Assembly (NCBI GenBank): GCA_000729835.1
Contig: JFHB01000184.1
Location: forward strand, 1-62,797
DNA length: 62,797 nucleotides
Source: Atkinsonella hypoxylon
Lineage: Eukaryota > Ascomycota > Sordariomycetes > Hypocreales > Clavicipitaceae
Reading direction: 5' to 3'
Position 1 is the first letter of the stretch, and each line of letters begins with the position of its first letter. Positions 33,185 through 46,100 of the stretch are shown piece after piece. Below the pieces are notes generated by a model, which made no database searches, had not been told where the DNA came from, and saw only the letters and a list, made by a program, of their open reading frames with translations. Made by a program: the position numbers and the translations under genes.

Positions 33185-35156
33185 CGGAAGGTTTCAATAT
33201 TAGTGAAAGAAAAGAACCTGCCATGTTCTTTTCGTAGCAAAGTGCCTGGTCAAGCAAGTACTTACTACTGCATGTTCGAGAAATCACCCGCTGCATGTTT
33301 TCCACGCTCCTTCCCGCTCGAACTCGCTTAACATTGGCGTGCGGCTGCATCGCAAAAGTGGTATTCCGTAGACGGGGGTGGTCGTGGACCAGTTTAGTTG
33401 ACCAGGTAGCTGGGTTTTCCCACCTCTCCCGCTCCCCCAGGGCTGCCTCGATCGGGTTCCCGTCAAATGTCGGCATCAGCCAGGGTCCTGGTCAAAGCGT
33501 CCTGAGTCTACGCCATCTGCCATTCTGTGCCAGGGAGGTAGGCCCCCACCCCACCGCTAATACGGCTGCCTGGTCTTCCTGCAACGGTCGCTCGGCGGCA
33601 CCGATCTTGCAACCTTGGGGGTGCTTTTTTTTTTTTTTTTTTTTAAGTGTATGTATTCCGTAAATAACCAGTCAAAACTTTTTGTATGGCAGGTAGTTAG
33701 CATTCCTGACAGGGGATGCTGACAGGTCCGCTTGTACCAGGTACTCGCTGCTCGCATAACATCACCAGACTTCATCCAAGCAAGGGCTGGTCCGTAATAG
33801 TGCTCGCAACACACCAAAATGATGCAGCCTGCCCCTCCCTCATCCCCAAATCGGTCATCTTCTCATGGAACTTGAGCGCCGTCTTTGTCACATCTCGCCT
33901 GCGTGGCCAACGACACAATCCCTCGACACGACCTCGTCACTGCGCAGGAACCGATCCACAAAGAACTTGCCTGCTGCAGATCGCCCGCTCCCTGTCTACC
34001 TAGGCAACCACGTCAATGATTCATGTTCATTGTTGAATCACATCCCGAGCCATCACGGGTTCCCATTCTGCCTGCCCATTCTGCCCATTTGCCCATCAAC
34101 TTATCCACCTTCCGCAGCCGCGCTGCCCTCCCTGCATGACTGATAATCATGACAAGAGGTCAACTGGTCAACTGGTAGCGGTTAATAGAGGCACGAACAA
34201 AAAGTGGCCTCCCCATTGCACTCACTGGCACTGACTGGTCCGGTACACATTGAACAACTACTCCGCTTGCTGGGCACGGCTGGCTCAGTGGCTCGTGATA
34301 ACCATGAGCGACCAGGGCACGCGGGGGTCAATTTTATCGGGCCCTGAGCACCAGCAACCGATGCGGCAGCAAGGCTCGGGTTAAATTGACCACCCCTTGT
34401 TGGCCTCGCTCCTGGCCGACTCTAGATCTCTTCCATCTTTCCCCCCTTCCCCACCCCCGTTTGAACGTGCGCTGCTGCAATGATGTCAACAACGACGGGA
34501 AGCACAGAGAGCGTCTGCAGCGATAGCCTGGCTCCCCTCCCTTTTTCGTTCTCCGTCCGTCGAGTCAGAGCTAATAATATCTCAGCCATCTGGTTTGGGT
34601 GGCCCCAGAACCTCAACTCCAAATCCCCGGAGCTAACTCACGCGATGACTGCTCAAGCCAATCAACACAAGCCGCAGCCCACACAACCACACAATCACGA
34701 TACGCCCTGACTTAATAACTCCATTATTCAAACATGGATCAAAAAGACTGAACCCGCAGTACGGAGTATTTTTCGTACTGAAGCAATTATTTCTTCAGCT
34801 GCGGCAGGGATCGTGAGGATCGTGAGCTTGCCAAACCATGCCTGAACCTGATTTCCAAACAGCTTCGCGTCCCCCTTTCGACGTCCAAGGGGCCTGCTGC
34901 AAACTTTCCAGCAATGAATGTGCGGCGCTGAGGAGCCGCTTTCGTGTTCCCGAACGGAAGCATGGCCGCACGACGAGATACCGATGGTGCCCACGCCGGT
35001 GACAGGATAACTACCAGACACCACGGGTCCACTTGCTGTGAACAACGGCTCTGCCCGTGGGCAAATGTGTAAACCTAAGGCGACAAGCAGGTCATAAGAC
35101 CCACATCTGCTACGATACCTTCTGGGTACTTCCGAGCAGCCACAGCAGCTTCCTGG

Positions 35157-35204
35157 GTACCTACCTACCTACCTACCTACCTAGGTGTATACCTAGATAG
35201 GTAC
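35157..35204. repeat. (TACC)n-CCTAGG-(TAGG) palindromic array
   Basis: Six or more CTAC/TACC units run into CCTAGG and then GTATACCTAGATAGGTA. It is the longest such array in the window and can fold into a hairpin. Confidence 0.75.
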
Positions 35205-35364
35205 TTAAGATAGCTCAGAACGCATTTGGTGGCATTTCATATCACGGTTTTCGCGTGTTATTGATGACCTCTTCGATCCGGAGCTATTGGTTCTCATTGA
35301 TCAACACTGCCGTCAAGAGCATTACGAGCGCCGCCTACGGAATAGACGCTCGTGCTAATTATCT

Positions 35365-35480
35365 GCCATGTGTGCAATGTACCTTGTTATACATCCGGAA
35401 ATTGCTGGGATGTTTTTTTCAGACCGAGATTCGCATCTAAAATTAAGTGCCTCTCATACCGGCTGGTCCTGATTGGGCCT
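35365..35480 (+). repeat. Diverged interspersed repeat, copy C
   Basis: Blocks GCAATGTACC, GGAAATTGCTGGGA, ATTAAGTGCCTCTCAT and GGCTGGTCCTGATTGG occur in the same order and similar spacing as copies A and B, 8 kb away. Similarity to copy A may extend about 100 bp upstream (GATCCGGAGCTA-like segment). Confidence 0.5.
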
Positions 35481-36100
35481 AATTCATGTCGCCTCACCAC
35501 ATTCAAAGGGATGGGATGGCCTTACTATTCCGTAGTCCCACCAGAACATCGTTAGCGAGGTTAATTGGGAAAGCGGGCTGATAATGGGTTTCTGTGACAC
35601 ATAGCTAAAATCGGTGGACGGCCGGTCCCATCACGGAGTGGCCAAGTTTCGTGACGAATCCCAAGTGAGAGGAGATAGGTAGCGGTGCCCATGAAGGCTG
35701 CCCTTTGAAGTTGTCTCAATGTACGTGATGTGTCATATTTGACTGCCAGGGAGAGGGTGGTGTGTAATTGCTCGCTCAGCGTGAGGGAAAAAAAAAAAAA
35801 GATGGTTGCGTTCTGGTTCTGGCTGTTATCTCTGTAACTGTCATAATGCCGCAAGAGTGGTTACTAACTAGGTTAGCTCATCACGCAAGTTTATCGCAGG
35901 TGCTGAAGGCGCCTAAGAAGCTCTCGAGCTACTATACTGAAAGACGCTCAAGATAAGTCTTGACTCCGCAACTGCCAGCCAGGTATGTTGCGCGCATTCA
36001 CATCGTTGCGGGCACAGTACGGCTCTGCGACGCTGTTGAGTGGGAAAGGCATGGCGATGTCGCTCCCTCTACGTGGGTCACCACGTTTCCCCTGAACCCC

Positions 36101-39100
36101 CCATCCGCCCCTCATTTCATGTGATGTTTATTTTTTTTATCTTGCTTAGCGTTCGATGAAGCAGAAGACTTTTGTTTCCAAATATACTCGGCCTTGACAA
36201 GTGTCGGTTCCTGGTTCTTGGTGTCACTGGCGCATCCCGTGACGAGTCCAAGACGCGGCACCCGAGGTTCCCGAGGTTTGGCCACGTACAACGATCGTTG
36301 GTGATTCTTGTACTTGTACTGACTGTGCTATGAACCTGTGGCAGCAGCGACTGGGCCACGAATGAGCTACTGGTTTGATCGAGACTAGCGGGGCTCAGAG
36401 GTACATGAATTTGCGTGCGAACCTCCCTATGATCAAGTCCCAGCATATTCAAGTTGTACGAGGAGACTCATGGCAAAGATGGCAATTTGCGCATGTTTTA
36501 GACGTGCCTCGCATGTATCCAAGATGCTGTGGGTCGCGTCACTCTAATGGATACAATTTATGAAGGTGGAAATTGTGTTTGGAGAACAACTCTTTGACTT
36601 GAAATCGTGTGCAACCTCCTTCATAGTTAGTTGCCGCTCTCTGAGCAGCGCCACTGGACTCGTGCCCTGGCTCCCTGGCTCCCATGTAAGCGACAAATCA
36701 TGGGTGAGTCGTCTTCCAGTGTGGCCGGTGAAAGGAAATGCCGTAGTCCAAGTACAAGCGATATCATACATGCCTCCATGTATTGCTGTGCGTTGTATTG
36801 AGGGTCATATTAACGAGAACCGTCTCTGAAACATCTTCGATGAGAAGAGAATCTAGTCTTACAAACAGTCAATCCATTGCTTATCCTGGTTGGAACGATT
36901 TGCCGTCGGGATAATTTGCAGCAAATGCGCCCGGAAAGGGAAATTTTGTCATGGCGATCCATCCACATAGGCTCAACCCGATACTTAGTTAATGCCTCTG
37001 AAACTTGGCTAACTGCGGTGCGCGACTCCTGGTTCTCATTTCGAGTCGTTGCGTTCTAATGCCCGCAGTGTCATTAGACGACATACAATATGTAGTCCAG
37101 TTCTAAGCCACAGTTGCCTCCAGGTCTGGTCCGGCTGAAGGCGAGCAGATCTTGGAAGCTGCGCCGCTGCTTATTTTCTTCGGTTCCATCTGTTGAAAGG
37201 GGGCCCGCGTGATGCGCATTTGCAGTGTTCCGAGATGGATAAGCGCTCTGCATGTAATTGACGCACGTTCTAGGGCTTTTGGCGCAGTGCGTCTGGCTCT
37301 GAGACCCTACGGGCTGGCTAGCTGTCGGCTTAACCAGCATATTGGATCTGTGAATAATCCGAGATCCATGATCCCGGTCAACCTCAATTCGACATCGCAA
37401 CTTCCAAGTAAGCGAGGGTCCCTTGACGCCACCATCTCAAGCTTTACCCTATCCAGCTTGTGACTTGGCAGTCTGATGATCACCAGCTGTTCCTGGAAAT
37501 CCGCCACCAACTTAGAGTGCTGAGGCTGAAGAAGCACCAAAGACTATGTCTGTGTTGTTCCATAAATATGAAGAACAAGGAGTCTATTCAAAGCCTTTTC
37601 ACGACTTCGCTTCATATCTTTCCATCTATCTGCCCAATATCGAATTTCGAGCTTGCGCTCTATGCACGAGTCCTCGAAGCTCCTACCGACAGAAAACTGC
37701 ATCAAGAATGGGACAGGTGCTATTTACTGGTGGCTTGGGTGCTTGTGAGCTGCAGTGTCTGTGTGGATTGGTGTAACACTCTCCCATCCACCACATGAGT
37801 GAGAGAAGAGGTCTAAACCAGATTAGGCAATAGGTCTCGGGGGATTAGTCGTCGCTAGGGTCTCTCTGATTGAGCAGGGCTTTCCGATATTCAAGTTTTT
37901 GGTCTTCAGACTGAATCTCTGTGACTCAAAGTATGTGGCGCTGACAAGCTCATAATTGGTTGGAGGCATTGCGTCTGTGGTAGTGGAAAATCCGAAGGTG
38001 TTGAGGAAAAGAGCCACCTACCAGCCAATTCATCACAAGGTTTAGGAAGAGTGATCATTTTTTCAATACACTCGGCACGTCATGCCTTTGCCTAATTGAC
38101 CTCGGTTTTTTGTTAGTTCATCATCACAGTAACAAAGGGGGTGTGCTCTCTGTTAGTTTCACACGTGGCCATTCCCGTGGCCCTGCTGTTCTCTCTAATA
38201 GAGAGATAAGAGGCTGTGATGGACTCGACATTGGTAGAGCTCATACTCCGTAGCACCAAGAAGAACCAAAGAAACCATCACTCAATGGTTGAAAATAATT
38301 GTATATCAGGCCGCTCGTTGTTCTTCGACGCCTTGGCAACGAAGCACAATTCTGCCAAAGCTTTGTGCCGAAATTGTAGTCTGCCCCGGCTTCACCGCGG
38401 GGTTTGAGCAGAGGGAGACTGGGATCATAACGCCTATTATTTGGGCCCTCAGGACCATTGTCTGATCTTATTTGCCATCTCAAAATGATTTTTATGACAG
38501 GTAAGAGTTGTGGTGATCTATGACGTCCTAAGATGAGAACACGGGAAGGACGCCGTCCTCTTGTGCGTATGCAAAGTAAGTACGGGACGATGAGCAGGGG
38601 AGGGTACCAGCGCTCTGGACTGGCGGCCGTCCAGAAATACCCAAAGCTCAGAGACGACCGGCGAACAGAAGAACCGGAGACACTAGCCAAAGACACCAGA
38701 ACTAGTTAGCAGACAGTTAGCAGACAGTTAGCAGACAGTTAGCAGAGACAGTCAGCAGTGACGCTCACCAGCGACGGGACCGTACCGCAGTTGCGGGGGG
38801 GAATGAATGAATCATGGAGCTGGCTTACCTGCTGTAGACCTGCTTGGAGGGCGCTCGCTCTCCGAGTGTCAAAAGAGTGAAGCCTCAAGACTAAATGAAG
38901 CGCAGCACCACCGCAAAGCCGGAAAGAGGGAAATGATCAGCAACGACTGGAGGACTCCGTCGCAGCTGGTGCTGGTGGCCAGCTTGAGGCGCGAAGCCGA
39001 TGGTGGGAGCCTGGAAGGTCAAGTGGAGAAGGATAGCAGCCATGTGCCTAGGACTAGCGGGCTCGCGGGAGATGTGCTAGCCTGGTGGGGCGGGCGGCAG

Positions 39101-41290
39101 GCACCCTAGTTTTGTGCCAGACGGGCAAGAGCCACCCATCTCCCTCCTATCAGTTGTCAGTAGTTCCCCACCTTCCACACCCTCCTTCCACCTTTCAAGC
39201 GGCATGATCCAGCCCCGCTGGGCTAGTTGCGGCCTTCTTCCAAGTCTGGTACAATATTGCTGTCCATGTTCGTCAACCCAGTGATTTCTGACCTCTCTTG
39301 TCACGCCCAGTGCTGAGGCTGAAGCTGGTCCTCATCCTGGTTTCGTTGGCAGTAATACACTTCAATGTTCCATATTGACGTCTTCTGACGGATATGGAGG
39401 CACTCCATCCACATACAACACACATCAGTCACTTTTGCCGTCTGCCTATCAACTCGGCCACGCAGGACCCGTACCCTCAAACAGCCTGGCCTCTCAACCT
39501 TGGAACATCTCAGGTTCCCAATCCATCTTTGTTTCAACCAAGGTGGGCACGGCAACGCTGTGAGCGACGGTCAACGCTCCAGGCTGGTGTTGACTTCCAT
39601 AACACTGATTCACAATTGATCCTCAGGTCATAACGAAAGAGAATTTAGCTAACACGGGCGATGGCTATTGTGGCTTTGCAACAACAGCATTACCAGAAAA
39701 TTTAAGGCAACGCCAAGTTCAAGACTTGTTAGAAAACCAGCCGTAGTCCCAGGTATCCGTCCAAATTTCCGCAAATATCCCCGTGGTGTCTGTCAATTGG
39801 TTTGTGATGATTCAGGTCAGCCACTTGAACAAGTTTGACTTCCGACCCCACCTATATTTCTCAAAGCAGGCCAGCTATTTGGAAATTGGTCGGTACTTCT
39901 CATGGCGGTCTTCTTTTCTTCCTACTCGGATCTATCAAGGAATCATGTTCATGCGCGAAAAGCTCCGTCAGCGACGCTAAAAAAGGGCACGAAAATAGAA
40001 CGAAGAAAAGTACCTGAGAAGTGTTCACGAAGAAAAGTGGACAAGAAAAACATCGCCAGCCTCGATCAGCTAAACCATACGATTCTGTTGCTGATATGCT
40101 TTACTACGTACCTCATAGCAAATTATTTCTGACGAAGGATGCCTCCACGACGCGGCACCCTGCCGCGTCGTGTCCGTTGCTTAGTGGGCATAAAATGCTT
40201 ACACTGTTGTGTGTCATTGCATCGCCAGGCTCTTTGATGTGAGTACACGCAGTATTGCAGACACAGGACAACAACGGGCGACACAGGAGAACGCCTTGCA
40301 AATTTCATCTTAATGTCATCTTCAGTCTCGTGTAGATCTCACGAATGGCCGGTCCTTGCCAGGTCAGCAGTCGCAGCTCATGGCAGTCCATATTTGAAGC
40401 TCTAGAACGTGATACAGGATAACTGAATCCAATAAGGGTCACGCCTTCTCAGCTCTGAGCTGGGCTAATCCGAGCTATTTCTCTCACTAATGCGCCTTGA
40501 TTGGGAGTACCTCGTAGCCTAACAACGTCTCGAGTTATACAGAAACCCTAGAACTGTCATTAGTGACGAGGCCGTAGATGGCGTTGTGCTGTGAAGAGAC
40601 CAGGTTTGGGGTGTTGTCTCTGTCTTCCAACCCAACGATGTCATCCTCAGTCATCTCAGCGCTGCGACGCCGCCGATCTAAGGAGTCTACAGTACAGGCA
40701 GAGTTTGCTTGGGTCGAGAAAACTGCACCTGTTCCAGCAGCCAGCAAGTCCGGTACGGTACGCAGTTTCGTATCAAAGCTACCTATTCTTGAACATGATA
40801 GCGCAGCTTTGTCCCTTGCACCCCGGCTTTGCGAACTGTCACTCTGTCTCTCGCCGTCGTCTCTTCCGATCACTCCTTGCACTTCTCACCCCTTGCCACG
40901 GGCATGATACGGAAGATATCACTTTGCATGCAGACCCCAGCAGTCTACCCTGGCTCAGCTTGTTCCGTTATGGACTTGGCTTACTCACACCCCCTTGGGG
41001 TCGGTACCTTTCCCTACCCGCTTTGTGGGGACGGGACGCTCCTCTTCCTCAGCCTTGGGCGTGCAAACGAGATCGTGATACACCCCTCCGCGCACCCTGC
41101 AGACGGGCGTATAGGGGTATTCCGACAAGCCTCTTTGCTCGACCAGCTGTTGGGGTCATTTCTGCAATGTAGCTTTGTATGCAGGCTTTTGAGGCCAAGA
41201 TCTTGCCTTCCGTGGGCCCTAAGGGCCCGCCCATGTACTGCCATCATTGTCGCCTCTATCGAAATCTTGTCCGCGATATCTACTCCAACC
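36101..41290. other. Gene-poor block, part 5
   Basis: No gene is recognised. An 11-bp tandem array lies near 38.7 kb. Several 60-150 codon frames (37460-37798 +, 40591-41172 +, 38241-38696 -) lack domains and overlap each other on both strands, as expected of non-coding sequence. The right end merges into the upstream region of the zinc-finger gene. Confidence 0.4.
38704..38747 (+). repeat. AGTTAGCAGAC tandem repeat
   Basis: Four adjacent 11-bp units (the last ends GAG) followed by a degenerate AGTCAGCAG. Non-coding. Confidence 0.85.
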
Positions 41291-41601
41291 TTGACCTCAA
41301 CGACTACAACAGGGACCCCCCCTGTCCATATTGAGACTTTGCGCGCCCCTCCTCGACTCATCTTGGTGCCGCACACTTATATATCTTACCTCCTCTCTAC
41401 CTACTGAGGTTCCACAACACAGTTTACGCATATTCAACCTCACTATCTCCATTGCAAGGAAGACGGTTGGCTGTCTTGTCAACCGTTCGGGCGGACTTGT
41501 GCAAAATCGTCTCTCTACTAGTATCTGCAAGTTGATAACTCAGCTCGTTCAGCATCCTCTATCATTCCAGCAACAAGTTCAGGTTCCGCACGTACACCAC
41601 G
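41291..41601 (+). promoter_or_regulatory. Pyrimidine-rich leader/promoter of the C2H2 factor gene
   Basis: About 310 bp rich in C and T with short CAAC/CTTC tracts immediately before the zinc-finger ATG. The composition fits a core promoter and 5' leader of a fungal regulator gene. Exact transcription start is not visible. Confidence 0.4.
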
Positions 41602-42497
41602 ATGGCACTCACAGCCTCGGCAGCTCCTCCCAATTGGGGCCGCTGGCCGCAACAGCTTCCTCATGAGTTCGCCACGATGGAGGCACCAGCATTCATGTCT
41701 TATGACTCCCGAAGCAATACAGCGGCTCCTATTCAAAGACCAATGGCGACGCAGTATGTCGTCGCTCCTGCTTACACTGCAGCGCCCATGACGACCATGG
41801 ACGCTCCACACTACCCGGCCCAGAATGCCTACACGACTTATACGGCATACCAAAGCCCACCTCCTTCAACGCCTGTAGGCTCGCCTTTTAAGCCTGGCCT
41901 TCAGGAACGCCATAATTCAATCTCAATGAGATCAGAGCCGGAAATCGATAGAGTTCACTCATTTCGCCATGGATCTAGACAAATGAGCAATGCTCGTCTG
42001 CAATCCCCCGCAAGAAGTGACTCAAACTTTTCGGTCGCTCGATCTGTTATATCCAATCCTACAGTCAACTCGAAGACGATCACATATAACGAAACTATAA
42101 ATCCAGAGGATCGTGTCAACTTTGATACTGACGTTGACGAACTCATGAAGGCGATTCAGAATAAATCTGAGCAGGGCGACGGCGCCGGTCAGACTCTTAC
42201 TCCGGCACACTCGCCTAGGGCTGGTAGCGGAAGTGTGCATATCCCAGCAAACTCTTGCCCTTCTGCATCAAACCAACAGTCAAAGCCTAAGAAGAAATGG
42301 GTCTGCGATGGTCCTAACTGCAACAAGCGATTCGTTCAGAAAACCCACCTAGATATTCATCGCCGAACTCATACTGGCCTCAAACCATATGTAAGTAGAA
42401 TTCGGCTATAGTCACCTGAACAGCTGCTAAATGTGCAGTAGGTTTGCACCAAAGACAACTGCGGTCTGACCTTTTCGCAGCGCGGTAACCTTAAGGT

Positions 42498-42534
<37 letters not shown>

Positions 42535-43158
42535 AAACAGAGCAGTCCGTGTTTATTTGAACTTTTACGAGGTTGTTAACAATTGCTGGAATAGACTCAC
42601 ATGCGCCGCCACACCGGCGAGAAGCCCTACTGCTGCAGCATCTGTGGTAAAACTTTTGCTCAACGTGGCAATGTCCGATCTCACGAAGAAACACATAAGG
42701 GTCTGAAACCATTCATTTGCAGGCTTGATGATTGCAATAAGTCTTTCTCTCAGCTAGGCAACATGAAGACACACCAGAACAACTTCCATAAGGAGACATT
42801 GAAGGACCTCACGGCTATGTTCATAAAGTTTGCCCAGATGGGGGAGGTTCCTGAAGAGCACCAAGACCTCTTTGATTACTTTAAGGAGCACTACAAGAAT
42901 AGCAACAAGGGTATCAAAGGCCGTGGAAAAGCCAGAACCGTCGCGGTCAGAAAGCCCAAGCCTAGTCGCCAACAGCAGGGTCCCACCCCTCCGATGGCCA
43001 AACTCTTTTCTCAAGCGCCTGTGCCCAGTTCTGCACCGGCCTATGTTCATCGCAACTTTGGCCTGTTCAACCAAGAGCATGGACATAACGCGGCCACTGG
43101 AATGCTTTACGAAGACGAGCACGCCCGTCAGATGGCTTTCACCAATCGCTTGTACTAA
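41602..43158 (+). CDS. C2H2 zinc-finger transcription factor, Azf1-like
   Basis: A 468-residue nuclear DNA-binding protein. Exons are 41602-42390, 42442-42495 and 42595-43158; the introns are 51 and 99 nt, the second with a (GT)n microsatellite. Four tandem C2H2 fingers are complete only after splicing: Cys235/Cys240/His253/His257, Cys265/Cys270/His283/His287, Cys295/Cys298/His311/His315 and Cys323/Cys328/His341/His346. They are linked by TGLKPY, TGEKPY and KGLKPF. Residues 1-225 are Ser/Pro/Thr/Tyr-rich and disordered (activation-type). After the fingers come LKDLTAMFIKFAQMG, conserved next to the Azf1 finger block, then a basic segment. In yeast, Azf1 regulates carbon-source and cell-wall genes; the targets here are unknown. 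Confidence 0.9.
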
Positions 43159-46100
43159 TAGGACGACATGCTTACGATGAGACGACAGGGAGTCACGGCA
43201 CCATGAGTTCTAAAGGTCCCTGGAGGTTGAGACCGATTTTTTTTTTCTTAGCGTCGATAGTGATCTTCCATGGCTGAAATGGACTTTTCTGCAACACTCA
43301 AAAAGGACGGCAAAACAAGAGACATTGAATGGATGCTTGGCGTAACCACTTTTCTCTGTTTTACTACGAATTACGCACAGAGTTCTCGCATACGAGGACT
43401 CGTGATACTGAACATTTGGGCGGCTTCTATAAAATCTCATTTTTTGCAAAGTTTTGTCAAGGAAAAAAAAATTAAATGCAACGTCGCAGCGCTTCAAAGT
43501 CAGTTTCTTGTTCTTGGTTCTTTTCTCTTTTTTTTCTTTTTTTTTTCTTCTCTTTTTTTTTGAACTGCAACGGCGCTCTATAATCGGCTGCCTGTCTTTA
43601 TTGGAGCAGCAGCATTGGGTATGGCTTATGTGTCTGCATCTTCTGCAAAAATCGGATTCGAACAGTCCAAGAAAGGTGGGGCAGTTTTGTCTATTGGAAG
43701 GAGTATCTGGATTGGGTTATGATGCCCTCGGTGGGCTTTGTCTATCAGTTGGTTCCTGAATTTTGGACGGAGTCTCTATACGTGTCAATTTCGCATGCGA
43801 GGCTGTCTGAACAATAGTTTTCTGTTCGGAGGCTACATTTGTTTTGTTGTACACCCTTATGTCTTATATAACTGCTCCCACGGCATTCTTATACCACCAT
43901 CTGTTATATCTGTTTCTGTATTCTCAATTATATCTGTTATCTTATGTATATAATCAGAGCTGGCTCTGTAGTTAGCACAGATTTAGGAAGGCATTGTTTC
44001 TTCATGCATAAATGACATTCTGAGTTGGTGACAGACATGTGTCTCGTTTTGGGGGGAGCCAAACCAGGGACATCAGAGCTACAGGCGAGCTTTAGCCAGC
44101 CGCTTCATGCAGAATGCTACGAAACAGCTGTTTTTATTCAGCTTGCAATTTTCTCGGAAGCTTGCACGATTTCACGCTAATGGTGATTTGTAGCCCCTGA
44201 CTGGCCTGTGCCTGGGTATTTCAAAGGAAGACACATTGCGAAGTTTGGTACGGGTACCGCGCTACTGCACCATGCCCAGACATCTCATGCAAGGGAGGCA
44301 TTGCAACTTGCATGTATGCAGGCGGATAAGCCTCAGCTAAACTGTACCGAATCGTAGAACCTCCGAGACTCCGAAACTTAACGGGCTGCCTCGCCCCCTT
44401 CCCTAGACGTGGCTGTTAAGTACGCATTTTGATGTAGTGTTTCATCCCGTACGCCGTCCTAGCGCAAAATACACCTTCCTGTTTTCTTTACGGGTTTGAT
44501 TCTCTTCTAGCAAGCTGCGTTTGCGTGTAGCCATGGCATGTGAAAAGCAGCAGTATTCAGAAACACATTAGCTGCACTTCCTCTCCACCTGCGCTGTAAA
44601 CATGGATGTTCCCCGCATATCTACTGTTTGACTCTCGTGGTTTTTTTTTTTTTTTTTTTTTTTTCTCAGAACACGCTCCTCCCTATCCACAGTGGCAAAT
44701 GCTCTTGCAGCTGGCCATTTAGCCAACTATTGAATGAAGACTCGAATCATGGCCTTGGATTTGCTGTGCAGGACGAAGGTGGGGGGAGTGGATGTGACTG
44801 TATCCGAGACAGCGGCTTCTTTCGAAACTGCCTACTGTACCGCGGGAATAGCTGTGATTCTATATGCTAAAATAGAGCTGGTTTTCTGGTGGAACTGTCT
44901 GAGTCTCCCTTTACAACGCCGCACGAGGTTGGCAGTTAATGCCCAAGACTTGGCTGAGCGGTTGAGATGGAGTTGATTTACGAAGTGTCTCTGGAATCTC
45001 ATGGGCCTTGGGCATTACAAGAATCTAGTACATACAACAAGTGGTGTGTCTGGCTGGACATGGAGGTCAGGGGTTTGGGGGGAGGGGGAGGGGGGGTAAG
45101 ATGGTTGAGCAAAAGATAGCCACGCCAACTGGGAGGCGTTCGCACTGACGGCTGCAGTATTCCGTAGAGCCTAGGCTAAAACCAAGGCAAATATGTGGCG
45201 CGGCATTCGCCGTAGCTGGTTCGAAAGCAAGGTCCAGCCTTGCGGACCATGCCTTGTGTGTAAAGCGGCCCGGTCTGCTGCCATGTTCATGTTGTACGTT
45301 GGTAAGGAACGAGGAACGATGGCTGATGCGCACTAACTATCAGCCTGAGGGGTCGAGGCATGGACATGGCGGACGTTGGTGGTTGCGTATGACCAGGGGC
45401 ACTGAGACACATTGGTTCCTCTTTCTGGTGACGGGCATGGTCTTGCTGTGGCCATTTTGCCTCTAGAGGACTCATATTCAAAGTGTACAAGAAGGATGGA
45501 TGCCTTGTCTTCAGAATTAGATTGCCTCCGTTGCGGGACTCAGAGCACTTTTGTCGATGAGTGGCAACAACCCAGCGTTATTTTATTGTCTCACAGAGAC
45601 CTGGTGTTCTTGTGACCGTCCTTAAACGTAGTAGCCCTGGCCGTGGCTTTGTCCTTCCTTGTTTGACGCAGTCCTTCACATGCCGAGCCATTGCTAACTA
45701 ATGTTCAGATTCCTTCCAAGGCCCAAGACCAGCATCCGCAGAATATGCAACATGTGTTTGTAACTGATCGTGTATGAGCCGGCATGTGATTGGTGATTCT
45801 CAAAGCATAGTCACCGCTTCGTGCCGGTGACATGCCCCGGAGTTTGTGCTGGTGCGGTACTCTATTGAATCAAAGCTGCGTCGAATGCAACCAATTATTC
45901 GATTTTGGTGATTTGCGTAATGCAAAGCAGCTGCAAGTCTCGATTGTCAAGTCAGTAGGAGAGGGTGTGAATAGCATGGGCTGGATGATGTGGATGTCAA
46001 ATGCACATTGTGCAGGATATAAGTGGACAAGGGGAGAGATTGCAGCGAAAACACGCCCTGCTCTTAATAACATACATGCATGAGCAGTTCTAGGATCTTG

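Larger units (their letters stand above)
33185..36100. other. Gene-poor block, part 4
   Basis: No gene is recognised. Contents are a T20 run near 33626, a long TACC array at 35157-35204 and copy C of the interspersed repeat. A short Cys-free frame at 34480-34710 has no family resemblance. Confidence 0.4.

Noticed and set aside
20706..41290. LTR retrotransposon or intact DNA transposon in the gene-poor block
   Set aside because: No paired direct repeats, reverse transcriptase or transposase motifs were found by eye; only short diverged repeats are supported.
40591..41407. Long overlapping plus-strand frames upstream of the C2H2 gene as extra 5' exons
   Set aside because: They are Cys/Leu/Ser-rich from pyrimidine-rich DNA, in different frames, and the factor already has a good ATG at 41602.
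43650..43680. GGATTCGAAC string resembling a tRNA T-arm (minus strand)
   Set aside because: The flanking bases do not pair into a 5-bp T stem, and no acceptor or anticodon arm can be folded around it.
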